64,000 bases of DNA from Spirochaetia bacterium (GCA_022482625.1 JAKVOU010000001.1:3334784-3398783); one strand, 5' to 3'; positions 33,795 through 45,284 are shown, counted from the first letter of the stretch. Notes: generated by a model from the sequence alone, not told the origin. Made by a program: numbers and translations.

Positions 33795-35394
33795 CCGGAG
33801 GGTCGAACTCTTTGACTCTACGCTACGTGACGGTGTACAGGGCGAAGGCATAAGCTATTCGGTTTCGGACAAACTGCGCATTGCTGCTTTGCTGGATTCA
33901 TTGGAATTCGATTATATTGAGGCCGGTAATCCCGGCTCAAACCCAAAGGACATGATGTTTTTCCAGGAAATAGAAAAACGGAAGCTGCAGCATGCTACCT
34001 TGGTAGCCTTTGGTTCAACCAGGAGAAGGGGAACCGATGTCTGTCAGGACGCAAATATCAAATCATTGCTTGCAAGCGGTACCTCCTGCCTGTGCATCTT
34101 CGGGAAGTCCTGGGACTTTCAAGTAACGGATATAATCAGGACCAGACTGGAAGAGAATCTTGATATGATCGGCGATACCATCAGCTATCTCGTTGCACAA
34201 GGTAGGGAAGTCTTCTTCGATGCCGAACATTTCTTTGACGGGTATGTTGCCAACAGGGACTATGCGCTGGCTACATTGGAAAGGGCCAGGACTGCCGGAG
34301 CATCAAGATTGATTCTCTGTGAGACAAGAGGCGGCATGATGCCTGACAAGGTCGGCAGGATCACAGGAGAAGTGGCCAAGGCATTTCCTGATGTACGCAT
34401 CGGGATACATGCACATGATGACTGTGGTGTTGCCGTGGCCGCATCCCTTATGGCAGTGCAGGCAGGGGCAACGCAAGTCCAGGGGACTCTTCTCGGTTTC
34501 GGAGAACGTTGCGGCAATGCAAACCTGGTCACGGTCGCTTCCGACCTGAAGTTCAAGATGGGATATTCATGCCTGAGTAACAAAAGCTATCCTAAGTTCT
34601 TTGAGACATGCAGGGAAGTGGCGGAGATCTCAAATATTAGGATTCCTCACCAGCAGGCGTTCATCGGTCATTCAGCTTTTTCACATAAGGGTGGCATGCA
34701 CATAGATGGTGTGAGAAAAAATCCGGTATCCTTTGAACATGAAAAACCTGAATCATTCGGAAACTGCAGACACCTGTTGACCAGTGAAGTGGCGGGCAAG
34801 GCCTTGTTGCTTCAGAAGATAAAGGCAATAGTTCCTGGCTTTGACAAACAGGATCCCCGAGTAGAAGAACTGGTTGTAAGCTTGAAGAGACTGGAGGCTG
34901 CAGGTTATCACTATGAGGGTGCCGAAGCTTCATTTGACTTGATTATCCGCAAGAGCCTGGGACTTGACAAATCATATTTCAGACTGGTGCACTATAAGAC
35001 GATAGGGGAGCAGGTAAACGGGAACAATGATGACCGGCAGATGCATACTGCCGTAATCAAGGTAATCTGTGCCGGACGTTCTGCAATCACGGCGGAAGAA
35101 GGTGCAGGTCCCGTCAATGCATTGGATAAAGCTTTGAGGAAAGTCCTTGAACCCTTTTATCCGCAACTTTCAGGCGTACACCTGAGTGACTATAAGGTCA
35201 GGGTCCTTGACGGTGTGGAAGCAACTGCTTCAAAAGTCAGGGTCCTGATTGAATCGACAGACGGAACCAGGTCATGGAATACGGTAGGCGTAAGCCATGA
35301 CATCATTATAGCAAGCTGGCAGGCACTGAGCGACAGCATCAGCTGGTACCTTCAGACAACGGGTGCCGAACCTGCGATGATAGGAGAAAAATAG
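33787..35394 (+). CDS. cimA: (R)-citramalate synthase
   Basis: A 535-residue paralogue of LeuA that condenses pyruvate with acetyl-CoA, giving a threonine-independent route to 2-oxobutyrate and isoleucine. Features of the CimA group: [31 protein letters not shown] near residue 50, H-A-H-D-D-C-G-V-A metal site, [12 protein letters not shown] and a C-terminal regulatory domain. The start at 33787 has GGAGG six bases upstream; another ATG lies three bases earlier. No ilvA (threonine deaminase) is present in the cluster, consistent with the citramalate pathway. The products go through LeuCDB. Confidence 0.92.
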   Translation: MNDRRVELFDSTLRDGVQGEGISYSVSDKLRIAALLDSLEFDYIEAGNPGSNPKDMMFFQEIEKRKLQHATLVAFGSTRRRGTDVCQDANIKSLLASGTSCLCIFGKSWDFQVTDIIRTRLEENLDMIGDTISYLVAQGREVFFDAEHFFDGYVANRDYALATLERARTAGASRLILCETRGGMMPDKVGRITGEVAKAFPDVRIGIHAHDDCGVAVAASLMAVQAGATQVQGTLLGFGERCGNANLVTVASDLKFKMGYSCLSNKSYPKFFETCREVAEISNIRIPHQQAFIGHSAFSHKGGMHIDGVRKNPVSFEHEKPESFGNCRHLLTSEVAGKALLLQKIKAIVPGFDKQDPRVEELVVSLKRLEAAGYHYEGAEASFDLIIRKSLGLDKSYFRLVHYKTIGEQVNGNNDDRQMHTAVIKVICAGRSAITAEEGAGPVNALDKALRKVLEPFYPQLSGVHLSDYKVRVLDGVEATASKVRVLIESTDGTRSWNTVGVSHDIIIASWQALSDSISWYLQTTGAEPAMIGEK

Positions 35395-35396
35395 AA

Positions 35397-36659
35397 ATGG
35401 GAATGACAATGTCACAGAAGGTGCTTGCAGCCAAAGCAGGGCTGGAGAGCGTCCGACCCGGACAATTGATCATGGCAAACCTGGATATGGTACTGGGCAA
35501 TGATATCACAAGCCCGGTTGCCATAGCTGAGTTCGGAAAGTTCGGAAAGACCGAGGTCTTCGACAAGGACAAGGTAGCCCTTGTGCCTGACCACTTTGCC
35601 CCGAACAAGGACATCAAGGCTGCCCAGCAGTGCAAGTGTGTCAGGAACTTTGCCAAGGAAAAGGGAATTACCAACTACTTTGAGGTAGGTAAGATGGGCA
35701 TAGAGCACGCACTGCTGCCTGAACAGGGGCTTGTGACCGCCGGAGATCTTGTCATCGGTGCTGATTCCCACACCTGTACCTATGGAGCTCTTGGCGCTTT
35801 TTCCACTGGCGTCGGTTCAACCGATATGGCCTGTGGCATGGCAACGGGAAAAGCTTGGTTCAAGGTCCCTTCGGCCATCAGATTCAATCTGTCCGGCAAA
35901 CTGGGAAAAAACATCCAGGGCAAGGACCTGATCCTTCATATCATCGGTATGATCGGTGTTGACGGAGCTCTGTACAAGAGCATGGAATTTACCGGTGAAG
36001 GCGTGCATGCCCTGACCATGGATGATCGTTTTACGGTCAGCAACATGGCAATTGAAGCCGGTGCCAAGAATGGTATTTTCCCTGTAGATGCAGCTACGCT
36101 TGAGTATCTCAAGGCCCATGGCAAGAAAGTACCGAAGGTATATGAGGCTGATGCAGATGCAGTCTATGAAAAAACCTATGATATAGATTTGTCCAAGGTC
36201 AAGAGCACGGTAGCTTTTCCGCATCTGCCTTCCAACACAAAGACCATTGACGAGGTCGGTTCCGTAAAGATTGACCAGGTAGTCATCGGGTCCTGTACCA
36301 ACGGCAGGCTTTCTGACCTTGAAGCTGCAGCTTCTATCCTCAAAGGCAAGAAGGTCGCTGAAGGTGTGAGGTGCATTGTCATACCGGCAACCCAACAGAT
36401 CTGGAAGCAGGCAATGGATGAAGGACTCTTTGATATCTTCATTGACGCAGGCTGTGCAGTATCGACACCGACCTGCGGTCCTTGCCTGGGAGGCCATATG
36501 GGCATCCTGGCTGAGGGTGAAAGAGCGGTCTCTACTACCAATCGGAATTTCGTAGGAAGAATGGGACATGTGAAAAGTGAAGTATACCTGGCAAGTCCCC
36601 AGGTCGCTGCCGCCAGCGCTGTAGCGGGCTACATAGCAGATCCGAACAAGGAGAATTGA
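35397..36659 (+). CDS. leuC: 3-isopropylmalate/citramalate dehydratase, large subunit
   Basis: A 420-residue aconitase-family subunit holding a [4Fe-4S] cluster. Cluster cysteines are visible in G-S-C-T-N-G (about residue 300) and P-T-C-G-P-C-L-G-G (about 360). The length and the start ([10 protein letters not shown]) match the shorter LeuC2/archaeal-type group rather than the longer enterobacterial LeuC. Two bases after cimA, four before leuD. Probably shared between the leucine and the citramalate (isoleucine) routes. Confidence 0.95.
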   Translation: MGMTMSQKVLAAKAGLESVRPGQLIMANLDMVLGNDITSPVAIAEFGKFGKTEVFDKDKVALVPDHFAPNKDIKAAQQCKCVRNFAKEKGITNYFEVGKMGIEHALLPEQGLVTAGDLVIGADSHTCTYGALGAFSTGVGSTDMACGMATGKAWFKVPSAIRFNLSGKLGKNIQGKDLILHIIGMIGVDGALYKSMEFTGEGVHALTMDDRFTVSNMAIEAGAKNGIFPVDAATLEYLKAHGKKVPKVYEADADAVYEKTYDIDLSKVKSTVAFPHLPSNTKTIDEVGSVKIDQVVIGSCTNGRLSDLEAAASILKGKKVAEGVRCIVIPATQQIWKQAMDEGLFDIFIDAGCAVSTPTCGPCLGGHMGILAEGERAVSTTNRNFVGRMGHVKSEVYLASPQVAAASAVAGYIADPNKEN

Positions 36660-36663
36660 ACAG

Positions 36664-37155
36664 ATGAAAGCAAGTGGTAAGGTATTCAGATACGGAGACA
36701 ATGTGGATACGGATGTCATCATACCGGCGCGGTACTTGAACACTTCTGACCATGCACAGCTGGCACAGCATTGCATGGAAGATATAGATGCCGGTTTCGT
36801 GGGCAAGGTCGAGAAGGGGGATATCATAGTCGCAGACAAGAACTTCGGCTGTGGCTCTTCCCGGGAACATGCACCGATTGCCATCAAGGAATGTGGGGTT
36901 TCCTGTGTCATTGCAAGGACTTTTGCCAGGATTTTCTATAGGAATGCCCTCAATATCGGCTTGCCGATCCTGGAATGTCCAGAGGCCTGTGATGCCATTG
37001 AACAAGGTGATCAGGTAGAGGTCGACTTTGCCAGCGGTGTCATCACTGATGTGACCAGGGGCCAGAAATTCCAAGCTGAACCGTTTCCCCCGTTCATGCA
37101 GAAGCTTATTGCTGCAGGTGGCTTGGCAAACTATATGACCCAGGAGGAGAAGTAG
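36664..37155 (+). CDS. leuD: 3-isopropylmalate dehydratase, small subunit
   Basis: A 163-residue swivel-domain subunit, partner of LeuC. Family signatures: [14 protein letters not shown] (about residue 12) and [15 protein letters not shown]. Four bases after leuC and one base before leuB, all in one reading direction. Confidence 0.95.
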   Translation: MKASGKVFRYGDNVDTDVIIPARYLNTSDHAQLAQHCMEDIDAGFVGKVEKGDIIVADKNFGCGSSREHAPIAIKECGVSCVIARTFARIFYRNALNIGLPILECPEACDAIEQGDQVEVDFASGVITDVTRGQKFQAEPFPPFMQKLIAAGGLANYMTQEEK

Positions 37156-37156
37156 G

Positions 37157-38215
37157 ATGGAATTCAAGATTGCCTTGGTAAAAGGGGACGGCATAGGTCC
37201 TGATATCGTAGAGGAAGGCTGCAAGGTCCTTGATGCAGTCTGTGCAAAGCATGGGCATAAGGTCAGTTATGTTGAAGCTCCTGCCGGTGGTGCAGCCATT
37301 GACAGTACCGGAAAACCGCTTCCTCCTGAAAGCCTTGAGGCCTGCAAGGGGGCAGATGCTGTATTGTTGGGAGCCGTAGGTGGTCCGAAATGGGATTCCG
37401 TTGATCCCATGTTACGGCCAGAGAAGGCTCTGCTTGGTCTGAGAAGCGGTCTTGGACTTTTCTGTAACCTGCGTACTGCAATGATTTATCCACAGCTGAA
37501 AGCTGCTTGTCCTCTTAAGGATGAGATAATCAAGGACGGGCTTGACCTTGTCATAGTCAGGGAGCTTACCGGTGGTATATACTTCGGCAAACGTGGGAAC
37601 ACCGACGATGGCGCCTATGATACGATGGCCTATACAATTCCTGAAATCGACAGAATTGTCCGCAATGGTTTTGAGATTGCAATGGCAAGGCGGAAGAAGC
37701 TTTGTTCAGTCGACAAGGCAAATATACTGAGTTCCAGCCAACTTTGGAGATCTCGTGTCAATCTGATGTCCAGAGAGTATCCACAGGTCGAGGTGAGCCA
37801 TCTTTATGTTGACAATGCAGCCATGCAGCTTGTGAGGAATCCCCGTCAGTTTGATGTGATCGTAACCAGCAATATGTTCGGTGATATCCTTTCCGATGAG
37901 GCTTCCCAGATTACCGGTTCCATAGGCATGCTTCCGTCTGCTTCGACCAGAAGTGATGATTTCGGCATGTATGAACCGATTCATGGCAGTGCCCCTGACA
38001 TTGCAGGAAAAGATTTGGCAAATCCGATTGCGACCATTCTTTCGGTAGCCATGATGCTTCGTTATTCCTTCCATCTTGGCAAGGAAGCGGACGAAGTGGA
38101 GGCTGCCGTAGGCAAGGTATTGGATGCAGGTTACCGTACTGCAGACATCTACAGTGACGGCATGAAAAAAGTCGGGACCATGGAAATGGGCCGGCTCATA
38201 GCGGAAGCACTTTAG
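37157..38215 (+). CDS. leuB: 3-isopropylmalate dehydrogenase
   Basis: A 352-residue NAD+-dependent oxidative decarboxylase of the isocitrate/isopropylmalate dehydrogenase family. Motifs: G-D-G-I-G-P-D-I-V near the start, [17 protein letters not shown] (substrate loop, about residue 92), [10 protein letters not shown], and [11 protein letters not shown] (metal-binding Asp residues). AGGAG stands upstream of the ATG. It can act on both isopropylmalate and methylmalate in organisms that use CimA. Confidence 0.96.
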   Translation: MEFKIALVKGDGIGPDIVEEGCKVLDAVCAKHGHKVSYVEAPAGGAAIDSTGKPLPPESLEACKGADAVLLGAVGGPKWDSVDPMLRPEKALLGLRSGLGLFCNLRTAMIYPQLKAACPLKDEIIKDGLDLVIVRELTGGIYFGKRGNTDDGAYDTMAYTIPEIDRIVRNGFEIAMARRKKLCSVDKANILSSSQLWRSRVNLMSREYPQVEVSHLYVDNAAMQLVRNPRQFDVIVTSNMFGDILSDEASQITGSIGMLPSASTRSDDFGMYEPIHGSAPDIAGKDLANPIATILSVAMMLRYSFHLGKEADEVEAAVGKVLDAGYRTADIYSDGMKKVGTMEMGRLIAEAL

Positions 38216-38224
38216 GAGCGTAGT

Positions 38225-39908
38225 ATGAATAATATGAAAGGCAGATCCAAGGCTATGACTGATGGCCTTGAACGCGGACCGCACAGGTCATTGATGAAAG
38301 CTCTTGGCTGGACTGATAGAGAAATTGCCATGCCGACTGTCGGAATTGTGAATTCGATGAATGAGATTATTCCTGGGCATATGCATCTCGGACAGATTAC
38401 CGAAGCTGTCAAGGCAGGTGTACGGGAAGCCGGCGGCAATCCCGTGGCATTTCCTACCATTGGTGTCTGTGATGGCATTGCAATGGGCCACAAGGGAATG
38501 AAATATTCTTTGGCAAGCCGCGAGTTGATTGCTGATTCAGTTGAGATAATGGCAACTGCACATCCTTTTGATGCACTGGTATTCGTACCGAACTGTGACA
38601 AGATTGTACCAGGCATGCTGATGGCGGCCCTTAGGCTGAATATTCCCTGTATCTTTGTTTCAGGCGGACCGATGCTTGCAGGCCATGTCCCCGGAGAGAA
38701 AAGGGGAACTGACCTTGCTACTATGTTCGAGGCAATCGGACGTTATAAGGCCGGTACCATGGATGATGAGACTTTCGGTTGCTATGAGGACAATGTCTGT
38801 CCCACTTGCGGATCCTGTTCCGGTATGTTTACTGCCAATTCAATGAACTGCCTGTGTGAGGCATTGGGATTGGCACTTCCTGGCAATGGAACCATACCTG
38901 CAGTCTATTCCGCTAGGCTCCGGTTGGCCAAGGAAGCTGGATGGCAGGTTATGGATCTGCTCAAGAAGAATATCAGGCCGCTTGACATCGTTACTCCGGA
39001 TGCTTTCCGCAATGCACTGACTGTTGATATGGCTTTGGGTTGCAGTACCAATACTATGCTGCATCTTCCAGCCATAGCACATAATGCCGGCATAGAATTC
39101 AACATCTTCCAAGCAAATGAGCTGAGCTCAAAGGTGCCGAACCTTTGTCATCTGGCCCCTGCGGGACCTCATCATGTCGAAGACCTGTATGCTGCCGGAG
39201 GCATTATGGCTGTCATGAAGGAGCTGGATTCGCTTGGCTTGCTCAATGGAGATCTCATTACCGTTACAGGTGCTTCCATAAGGGACAGCTACAAGGATGC
39301 AGAGAAACTATGATCCTGAGGTCATCCGCCCTGTTGACAATCCATATTCAAAGACTGGTGGCATAGCTGTACTCAGCGGCAATCTTGCTCCCGAGGGAGC
39401 GGTAGTCAAACGCAGTGCCGTTGCACCTGAGATGTTGAAACATACAGGTCCTGCAAAGGTCTATGAGAGTGAAGAGGAAAGCATCGCGGCCATATTCGGT
39501 GGAAAGATCAGTGAGGGTGATGTCATTGTCATCCGCTATGAAGGTCCTAAGGGTGGTCCTGGCATGAGAGAAATGCTTTCTCCGACCAGTGCCATTGCCG
39601 GCATGGGCTTGGACAAAAGCGTTGCATTGCTTACCGACGGCAGGTTCAGCGGAGCAACCAGGGGAGCTTCTATAGGACATGTCTGTCCTGAAGCAGCCCA
39701 AGGCGGACTTATCGGCTTGGTGGAAGACGGGGACATGATTTCCATCGATATTCCGGCGGGTAAGCTTGAACTGTTGGTAGATGACAAGATCCTTGCTGAA
39801 CGAAGAAAACACTGGGTATGCAAGAAACCTTCGATTACGACAGGATATCTTGCTCGGTATGCAGCTATGGTGACAGACGCCAGCAAAGGTGCAGTATTCA
39901 AGGATTGA
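38225..39908 (+). pseudogene. ilvD: Dihydroxy-acid dehydratase, interrupted by a one-base frameshift
   Basis: Two frames together make one IlvD of about 560 residues. Frame 1 (38225-39313) covers the N-terminal part with the iron-sulfur cysteines ([10 protein letters not shown] and [11 protein letters not shown]) and ends at an early stop at 39311. Frame 2, read from about 39303 to 39908, continues with N-Y-D-P-E-V-I-R-P and holds the C-terminal barrel ([14 protein letters not shown]). Removing one A from the A run at 39305-39307 joins them as Y-K-D-A-E-N-Y-D-P-E-V. The rest of the gene is well preserved, so the shift is either recent or a sequencing error. If real, it blocks synthesis of valine, leucine and isoleucine in an otherwise intact operon. 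Confidence 0.88.
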
Positions 39909-39928
39909 CATTGAGAAGGGAGAATGCC

Positions 39929-41608
39929 ATGAAATTGAGCGGTGCTCGTATTTTGATTGAATGTCTGTGTGAGCAGAAAGTGGATACGGTCTTCGGCTAC
40001 CCCGGTGGTGCCGTCCTGCCCATTTATGACGCACTGTACGAGAACAGTGACCGGATCAGGCATATATTGACTGCCCATGAACAGGGGGCCAGCCATGCTG
40101 CGGATGGTTATGCAAGATCGACAGGTAAAGTCGGTGTCTGCATTGCCACCAGCGGTCCTGGTGCAACCAACTTGGTCACAGGTATTGCAACTGCCTATAT
40201 GGATAGTGTGCCGATGGTAGCTATTACAGGAAATGTTCCTGTAGCACTGCTGGGCAGGGACAGTTTCCAAGAGGTGGATATTACCGGCATTACCATTCCG
40301 ATTACAAAGCATAATTTCATCGTAAAGGATGTCAAGGACCTTGCGCAGACCGTAAGGGATGCTTTCTATATAGCTAAGGAAGGCCGTCCTGGGCCCGTGC
40401 TGATAGATATTACCAAGAATGTCATGGTAAGTGAGGATGAGTGGTCATATGTCGAGCCCAAGCCGATCAAACTGGTCAGTTCCCGTCTCAAGAAGGAAAA
40501 CCTTACAATTGCCACTGACCTGCTCAAAAAGGCGAAACGTCCCATGTTTTATTTGGGCGGAGGCGTCGTGAGATCATCGGCATATCTGGCTGTACGGGAC
40601 TTCCTTGAACTTATAGATGCTCCGGCCTGTGTTTCTCTTATGGGATGTGGCATCCTTGATTCTTCCTCTCCTCGGTATACGGGACTGGTCGGCATGCATG
40701 GGAGCCGGGTGTCAAATGTCTGTATCAGCAGATGTGACCTGCTAGTTGTCATCGGTGCCCGTTTTTCAGACAGGGTAGTATCTAAGGCAAGCAGTTTTGC
40801 GAAAAATGCATCGATCATACATATTGATGTTGATCCGGCTGAGATTGACAAGAACATCAAGACGACCTGTCATCTGATAGGAGATGTCAATATAGTTCTT
40901 GAACAGCTTTCTGCTTTGGTGGGGAAGCCCTTGGAACATGAGGCTTGGATGACAGAGGTTGCCAAGTATCGGCAGAAATATCCTATGAAGACGAATCAGG
41001 AAAGTCAGAGGGCAAGCCAGGTGCTGCATGCACTGAATGGTTTCCTAGGCGAGGATGATATCGTTGCTACTGAAGTCGGCCAGCATCAGATCTGGGCTGC
41101 CCAGTTCCTTCATCACCATAAACCTTGCAGGTTCCTGACCAGCGGAGGCCTTGGCACGATGGGATATGGTACCGGAGCTGCCATGGGCGCTCAGGTAGGC
41201 AATCCACAGGCCCGTGTGGTAAATGTAGCCGGAGACGGTTGTTTCAGGATGAACTGCAATGAGCTGACGACCTTGGTCCGTTATCAACTGCCTGTGGTCA
41301 TCCTTGTGATGGATAACCACACCCTTGGTATGGTACGTCAATGGCAGACGCTTTTCTATGACGGCAGACACAGTCAGACGACTCTGGATACTCCGATAGA
41401 TTGGATTATGCTTGCAAAGGCATATGGAGCGGAAGGCTTGCGCTTGACAAAGGAAGATGATCCGACTGAAGTGCTTGCAAAGGCTTTCAGAATGCATAAA
41501 CCTGTGGTTGTCGATGTGGAAATCCCTATCGATGACAAGGTATATCCGATCGTGCCTCCGGGAGAAGCATTTGACAAGGTAATCGGTGTTGCAATCTGTG
41601 AAGACTAG
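39929..41608 (+). CDS. ilvB: Acetolactate synthase, catalytic subunit
   Basis: A 559-residue thiamine-diphosphate enzyme joining two pyruvates (or pyruvate and 2-oxobutyrate). N-terminal TPP-binding half with the catalytic Glu in A-H-E-Q-G-A-S-H-A-A-D-G-Y-A-R; central FAD/NAD-like domain; C-terminal TPP/Mg site A-G-D-G-C-F-R-M-N with V-M-D-N-H-T about 28 residues on. The ATG at 39929 follows AAGGGAG; the longer in-frame start at 39818 would overlap ilvD. Last gene of the cluster; its regulatory partner ilvN is the first. Confidence 0.95.
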   Translation: MKLSGARILIECLCEQKVDTVFGYPGGAVLPIYDALYENSDRIRHILTAHEQGASHAADGYARSTGKVGVCIATSGPGATNLVTGIATAYMDSVPMVAITGNVPVALLGRDSFQEVDITGITIPITKHNFIVKDVKDLAQTVRDAFYIAKEGRPGPVLIDITKNVMVSEDEWSYVEPKPIKLVSSRLKKENLTIATDLLKKAKRPMFYLGGGVVRSSAYLAVRDFLELIDAPACVSLMGCGILDSSSPRYTGLVGMHGSRVSNVCISRCDLLVVIGARFSDRVVSKASSFAKNASIIHIDVDPAEIDKNIKTTCHLIGDVNIVLEQLSALVGKPLEHEAWMTEVAKYRQKYPMKTNQESQRASQVLHALNGFLGEDDIVATEVGQHQIWAAQFLHHHKPCRFLTSGGLGTMGYGTGAAMGAQVGNPQARVVNVAGDGCFRMNCNELTTLVRYQLPVVILVMDNHTLGMVRQWQTLFYDGRHSQTTLDTPIDWIMLAKAYGAEGLRLTKEDDPTEVLAKAFRMHKPVVVDVEIPIDDKVYPIVPPGEAFDKVIGVAICED

Positions 41609-41616
41609 GCAATAAG

Positions 41617-41680
41617 GAAACAGAGAGGGTCGTCATAGCATCTTGCCGGATGCATGATGGCCCTTTCTGTTTCTCTTGTT
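41617..41680 (+). terminator. Hairpin terminator after ilvB
   Basis: A long imperfect stem with a perfect 8-bp base (GAAACAGA 41617-41624 with TCTGTTTC 41666-41673) and T-rich sequence behind it, 8 bases after the ilvB stop. Confidence 0.7.
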
Positions 41681-41758
41681 AAGTCCCTATAGCAGTGACT
41701 GGTGCACAAATCTTTATCTACGGCAAAAGCACTTGCTTTGATTTCAGATACAAAGTTC

Positions 41759-42583
41759 CTAGCCTTGAGGTGTAAGAATCTGCCTGAGGAATTCCTTGGT
41801 CCGTTCATTTTCAGGATGACTGAACATTTTTTCAGGAGGAGCCTCTTCTAGGATCTTACCTCCGTCCATGAACAGTACGCGGTCTGCGACTTCACGGGCA
41901 AACCACATCTCATGAGTTACCACTATCATGGTCATCCCTGCCTTGGCCAGGTCAGTCATGACGGTAAGCACTTCACCTACCAGCTCAGGATCCAACGCAC
42001 TGGTAGGTTCATCGAACAGCATGATCTGCGGTTCCATGGCGAGGGCCCGTGCAATCGAGACCCGTTGTTTTTGTCCACCGGACAACATCGCGGGGTAGAC
42101 ATCTGCCTTTTCTTCAAGACCGACATCCCTGAGCAACCCAAGTGCCTTTTCCCTTGCCTTGCCCTTCGATATACCTTTGACCTGCACGAGCCCTTCCATG
42201 ACATTTCCAGCTACTGTCATGTGCGGGAAAAGGTTGAAATGTTGGAATACCATTCCCAGTTCCTGCCTGACCTTGTTGAGCTGTTTCTCTTGGTTCCGTA
42301 CCTGCTTGCCTTTGATATAGATTTTTCCTGAATTTGCTTTTTCAAGGAAGTTGATGCACCTGAGCAATGTGCTTTTGCCACTTCCTGAAGCCCCGATCAG
42401 TACGACGACCTCTCCTGTTGTTACTTCAAGGCTTATATCTTTAAGTACTTCAAGCTTTCCATACCATTTTCTCAGATGTTCTACCCTGAGGATCGGTTGG
42501 TTTGTCGAATCCAAGCAAGATGCTTGGCTTGTTGCAGTAGCTTCAACTGGTTGTTTTCTTTCATTATTGCTGTTCACGGTCAC
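41759..42583 (-). CDS. Polar amino acid ABC transporter ATP-binding protein (importer 2)
   Basis: A 274-residue GlnQ-type ATPase with Walker [11 protein letters not shown]-loop F-Q-H-F-N-L-F-P-H, signature L-S-G-G-Q-K-Q-R, Walker B I-M-L-F-D-E-P-T and H-loop V-T-H-E-M-W-F-A. It begins with GTG (42583, AAGGT upstream) and has an unusual 30-residue polar extension before the family start. It overlaps the permease gene by 20 bases. Last gene of a minus-strand importer unit. Confidence 0.92.
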   Translation of the reverse strand: MTVNSNNERKQPVEATATSQASCLDSTNQPILRVEHLRKWYGKLEVLKDISLEVTTGEVVVLIGASGSGKSTLLRCINFLEKANSGKIYIKGKQVRNQEKQLNKVRQELGMVFQHFNLFPHMTVAGNVMEGLVQVKGISKGKAREKALGLLRDVGLEEKADVYPAMLSGGQKQRVSIARALAMEPQIMLFDEPTSALDPELVGEVLTVMTDLAKAGMTMIVVTHEMWFAREVADRVLFMDGGKILEEAPPEKMFSHPENERTKEFLRQILTPQG

Positions 42584-43238
42584 TTACCTTCAGTTTGTTC
42601 TCAATCTGATGCATTACGATGGAAAGGATACTTGTCATGATCAGGTACCAGATACCGACGATGAGAAACATTTCCATATACATGAATGTGGATGACCCCA
42701 TCTGGCGTCCCTTGAGCATAAGTTCCGGCACGGCTATGGTCGATGCCAGAGAACTGTCCTTCAAGGCAATTATCAGCTGATTGCCCAAGGAAGGTACTGC
42801 CCGTTTGAAGGCTTGTGGAAGAATGATCCGCCGCATGGCTTTCGCATGAGTCATACCAAGGCTTCTGGCTGCTTCCATCTGCCCGTAATGGATTGACTGG
42901 ATTGCCCCACGGAAAATCTCTGCAATGTATGCACCGTTATGGACTCCCAGTGCTATGATGGCAGAAGGGAGAGGATCAATCGTCACTACGGATGTCAATC
43001 CATAGTAGATTATGAAAAGTTGTACCAGAAGCGGAGTTCCCCTGATCAGAAAGATGTAGGCACGGGCAATGCCCGAACCTACAGGATTTTTTGCAATACG
43101 ACCCAGCGCTGCAAACAGTCCGATTGCCAGCCCCAACAAGATACCGAAAAAAGTAATATGGATGGTGTAGCCGGCAGCAGTAGTAAATAAAAAGAATTTC
43201 TGTGGAATGACACTGAAATCCCATGGTAAAGCTTTCAT
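42564..43238 (-). CDS. Polar amino acid ABC transporter permease (importer 2)
   Basis: A 224-residue HisMQ-type permease with about five membrane segments, R-G-T-P-L-L-V-Q (about residue 75) and the coupling region [21 protein letters not shown]. The ATG at 43238 is chosen because AGGAAA precedes it and it follows the binding-protein stop by 8 bases. Confidence 0.92.
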   Translation of the reverse strand: MKALPWDFSVIPQKFFLFTTAAGYTIHITFFGILLGLAIGLFAALGRIAKNPVGSGIARAYIFLIRGTPLLVQLFIIYYGLTSVVTIDPLPSAIIALGVHNGAYIAEIFRGAIQSIHYGQMEAARSLGMTHAKAMRRIILPQAFKRAVPSLGNQLIIALKDSSLASTIAVPELMLKGRQMGSSTFMYMEMFLIVGIWYLIMTSILSIVMHQIENKLKVSDREQQ

Positions 43239-43246
43239 GGTTTTTC

Positions 43247-44035
43247 CTATTCGACTGTAATGTCTTCGCCGTTGAACCACTTCTTGCTTATGGCTGTAAG
43301 CGTACCGTCTGTATGCATCTGCTCAAGAATTGAATTGACTTGTTCCCGCAGTGCATCTTCATTGTTTCTGAATGCTATGGCAATTTTTTCTGAACGTAGC
43401 ACGGAACCGACCATCTCCAGCTTGTCTCCGCCATTCATTTTCTGAATAGCGTTCAGACCTACGATCCTGTCAGTTAGTACGCCATCTACGCGCCCGTTGA
43501 GTAATTCCAGAAGAGTTTGGTTGTCATCTTCATATAGCTTTACCTTGACCCCAAGTCTTTCTGCGTCTTTTTCATAGGTCGTTCCGGTAACCAAACCGAT
43601 TACTGAGCTTGTAGTCAAGTTGTCGGGGCTGTTGATGCCGCTGTCTTTTCGGACAATCAGCTGTGGACCGCTGTAATAGTACGGAACTGAAAAATCTACG
43701 ATTTTTTCTCTTTCTGCGGTAATGCCCATGCTTCCTAGGATTCCGTCATAACGACCAGCACGCAGGCCTTCGATGATACCGTCCCAAGCGGTTGTCTTAT
43801 ATTCCATTTTTCTGTCCAAGCGGTCTGCGATGGCTTGGGCTACGTCAACGTCAAAACCTATTACCTGACCTTTGTCGTTGATATAATTGAAGGGGGGGTA
43901 ACCTCCCGAACCAGCAAAGGATATGGTTTCCGTATCCTCTTCAGTTTGTCCATTTGCGAATGCTGAAGGCAAGGAAGCCATCAGTACAATTGTGATACAT
44001 GCCATTAAAATTTTAAATCGTTTTTTCTGCTGCAC
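43247..44035 (-). CDS. Amino acid ABC transporter substrate-binding protein (importer 2)
   Basis: A 262-residue periplasmic binding protein, family 3. GTG start (44035) with AAGGAG seven bases upstream. Signal peptide ends in S-A-F-A-N-G (about residues 24-29), no lipobox. Family features: Y-P-P-F-N-Y, I-G-F-D-V-D-V-A-Q-A-I, F-S-V-P-Y-Y-Y and R-V-D-G-V-L-T-D. Ligand class polar amino acid. First gene of the importer; unlike importers 1 and 3 no terminator separates it from the permease. Confidence 0.92.
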   Translation of the reverse strand: MQQKKRFKILMACITIVLMASLPSAFANGQTEEDTETISFAGSGGYPPFNYINDKGQVIGFDVDVAQAIADRLDRKMEYKTTAWDGIIEGLRAGRYDGILGSMGITAEREKIVDFSVPYYYSGPQLIVRKDSGINSPDNLTTSSVIGLVTGTTYEKDAERLGVKVKLYEDDNQTLLELLNGRVDGVLTDRIVGLNAIQKMNGGDKLEMVGSVLRSEKIAIAFRNNEDALREQVNSILEQMHTDGTLTAISKKWFNGEDITVE

Positions 44036-44343
44036 AATATCTCCTTATAAAATTAAGTATGTGGCCAGTATAACATTATTTTAAGTCGTTTTCAACCTAC
44101 ATGAAAAATAATGGTTTATTAGATAAGCAGATATAAAAAGTATTATATATGATTATTAGTCATTTAAATTAAATCTGTTACCTTTTCAAGTTCTGTTTAC
44201 AGAAATATGATGTTGTGCTGTCAGTTTGCTTGCTGGAAAAACTGATTATATTCGTAACTATTATATTTCAAAATAATATTCCCAATACGGCATATAATAT
44301 CAGTTAAATCTATATAAAATGACAGCCATATACAAAAAAATTT
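44036..44343. other. AT-rich intergenic region between importer 2 and aroE
   Basis: No gene seen. It must contain the minus-strand promoter of importer 2; several AT-rich -10-like words are present, so I do not pick one. No riboswitch or tRNA recognised. Confidence 0.45.
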
Positions 44344-44372
44344 TTGCAGTCCTGCGATGATTGCTGTATACT
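44344..44372 (+). promoter_or_regulatory. Promoter of aroE
   Basis: TTGCAG (44344-44349), 17 bases, TATACT (44367-44372): near-consensus sigma-70 promoter about 30 bases upstream of the aroE start. Confidence 0.7.
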
Positions 44373-44402
44373 TAGGACAAGTATGCAAAAAGGAAAGCCA
44401 AG

Positions 44403-45284
44403 ATGAATGATGTCATGCTCGAGGCTCTGATGAAAGGGCCACTTTATAATTGTTATGGTTGCATAGGGGACCCAGTGGTCGGAAACCCGACTGAAAGGAT
44501 GTTTCAGAATGTTTTTTCCAAAATGAAAATTGCAGCCAAGTACCTGACATTCACTGTCGGACGGGAACACTTGGGAACGGCCGTCAAAGGACTGGATTCA
44601 TTGGGTTTTGCTGGGTTCAACGTGACCGCTCCACATAAGCAGACTATAATTCCCTATCTGCATGGGCTGAGTCGGTCTGCTGAGATCTGCGGAGCTGTCA
44701 ATACTGTGTACCGTGACCATGGCAAGTTGATCGGGGACAATACTGACGGAAAAGGTTTCTATGCCTCTCTTTGCCAGCGAATACATACAGCAGAAGGCAA
44801 AAATTTTGTTATCATCGGAGCCGGTGGTGCTGCCAGTGCAATAGCTACGGAATTGGTCCTTGGCAAGGCAAAGGAAATAACAATAGTCAATCGCACGTTG
44901 GACTCTGCACGACGGCTTGCAAATCGGTTGGAGCGTATTGCTGATACACGCCTTGCTGCCGCTGAACTTTCAAGTCCTTATGCTGTCAGCGTAAAGACAG
45001 ACGTAGTCGTGCAGGCGACCACTGTCGGATTGTTCGAGCCGGACAGAGCCATAGCTGTCGTGTATCCGAAACTGGAAAAACCGATGTATGCCTGTGATGT
45101 CGTGTTCAATCCTGTGGAGACAAAGTTCCTGAAAACGGCCGCTGCCGCAGGATTGGAAACCATTGATGGACTTGGCATGCTTGTCAACCAAGGCTTGGTT
45201 GCTTTTGAACGATGGTTCGGCTCTGCCGCAGATCCCCAGGTCATGCGGGCGGCGTTGGAAGAAGCTTTTGCCGTGATTGGATAA
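44403..45284 (+). CDS. aroE: Shikimate dehydrogenase
   Basis: A 293-residue enzyme that reduces 3-dehydroshikimate with NADPH. Substrate site: F-N-V-T-A-P-H-K (catalytic Lys, about residue 78) and N-T-D-G (about 118). Cofactor site: I-I-G-A-G-G-A-A-S-A-I-A and V-N-R-T. The C-terminus G-L-G-M-L-V-N-Q-G is also typical. AAGGA before the ATG. Single gene with its own promoter and hairpin; the other shikimate genes are elsewhere. Confidence 0.95.
   Translation: MNDVMLEALMKGPLYNCYGCIGDPVVGNPTERMFQNVFSKMKIAAKYLTFTVGREHLGTAVKGLDSLGFAGFNVTAPHKQTIIPYLHGLSRSAEICGAVNTVYRDHGKLIGDNTDGKGFYASLCQRIHTAEGKNFVIIGAGGAASAIATELVLGKAKEITIVNRTLDSARRLANRLERIADTRLAAAELSSPYAVSVKTDVVVQATTVGLFEPDRAIAVVYPKLEKPMYACDVVFNPVETKFLKTAAAAGLETIDGLGMLVNQGLVAFERWFGSAADPQVMRAALEEAFAVIG

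Noticed and set aside
39290-39313. Programmed frameshift in ilvD
   Set aside because: No slippery heptamer with a stimulatory structure is apparent and IlvD is not known to use recoding; mutation or sequencing error is simpler.
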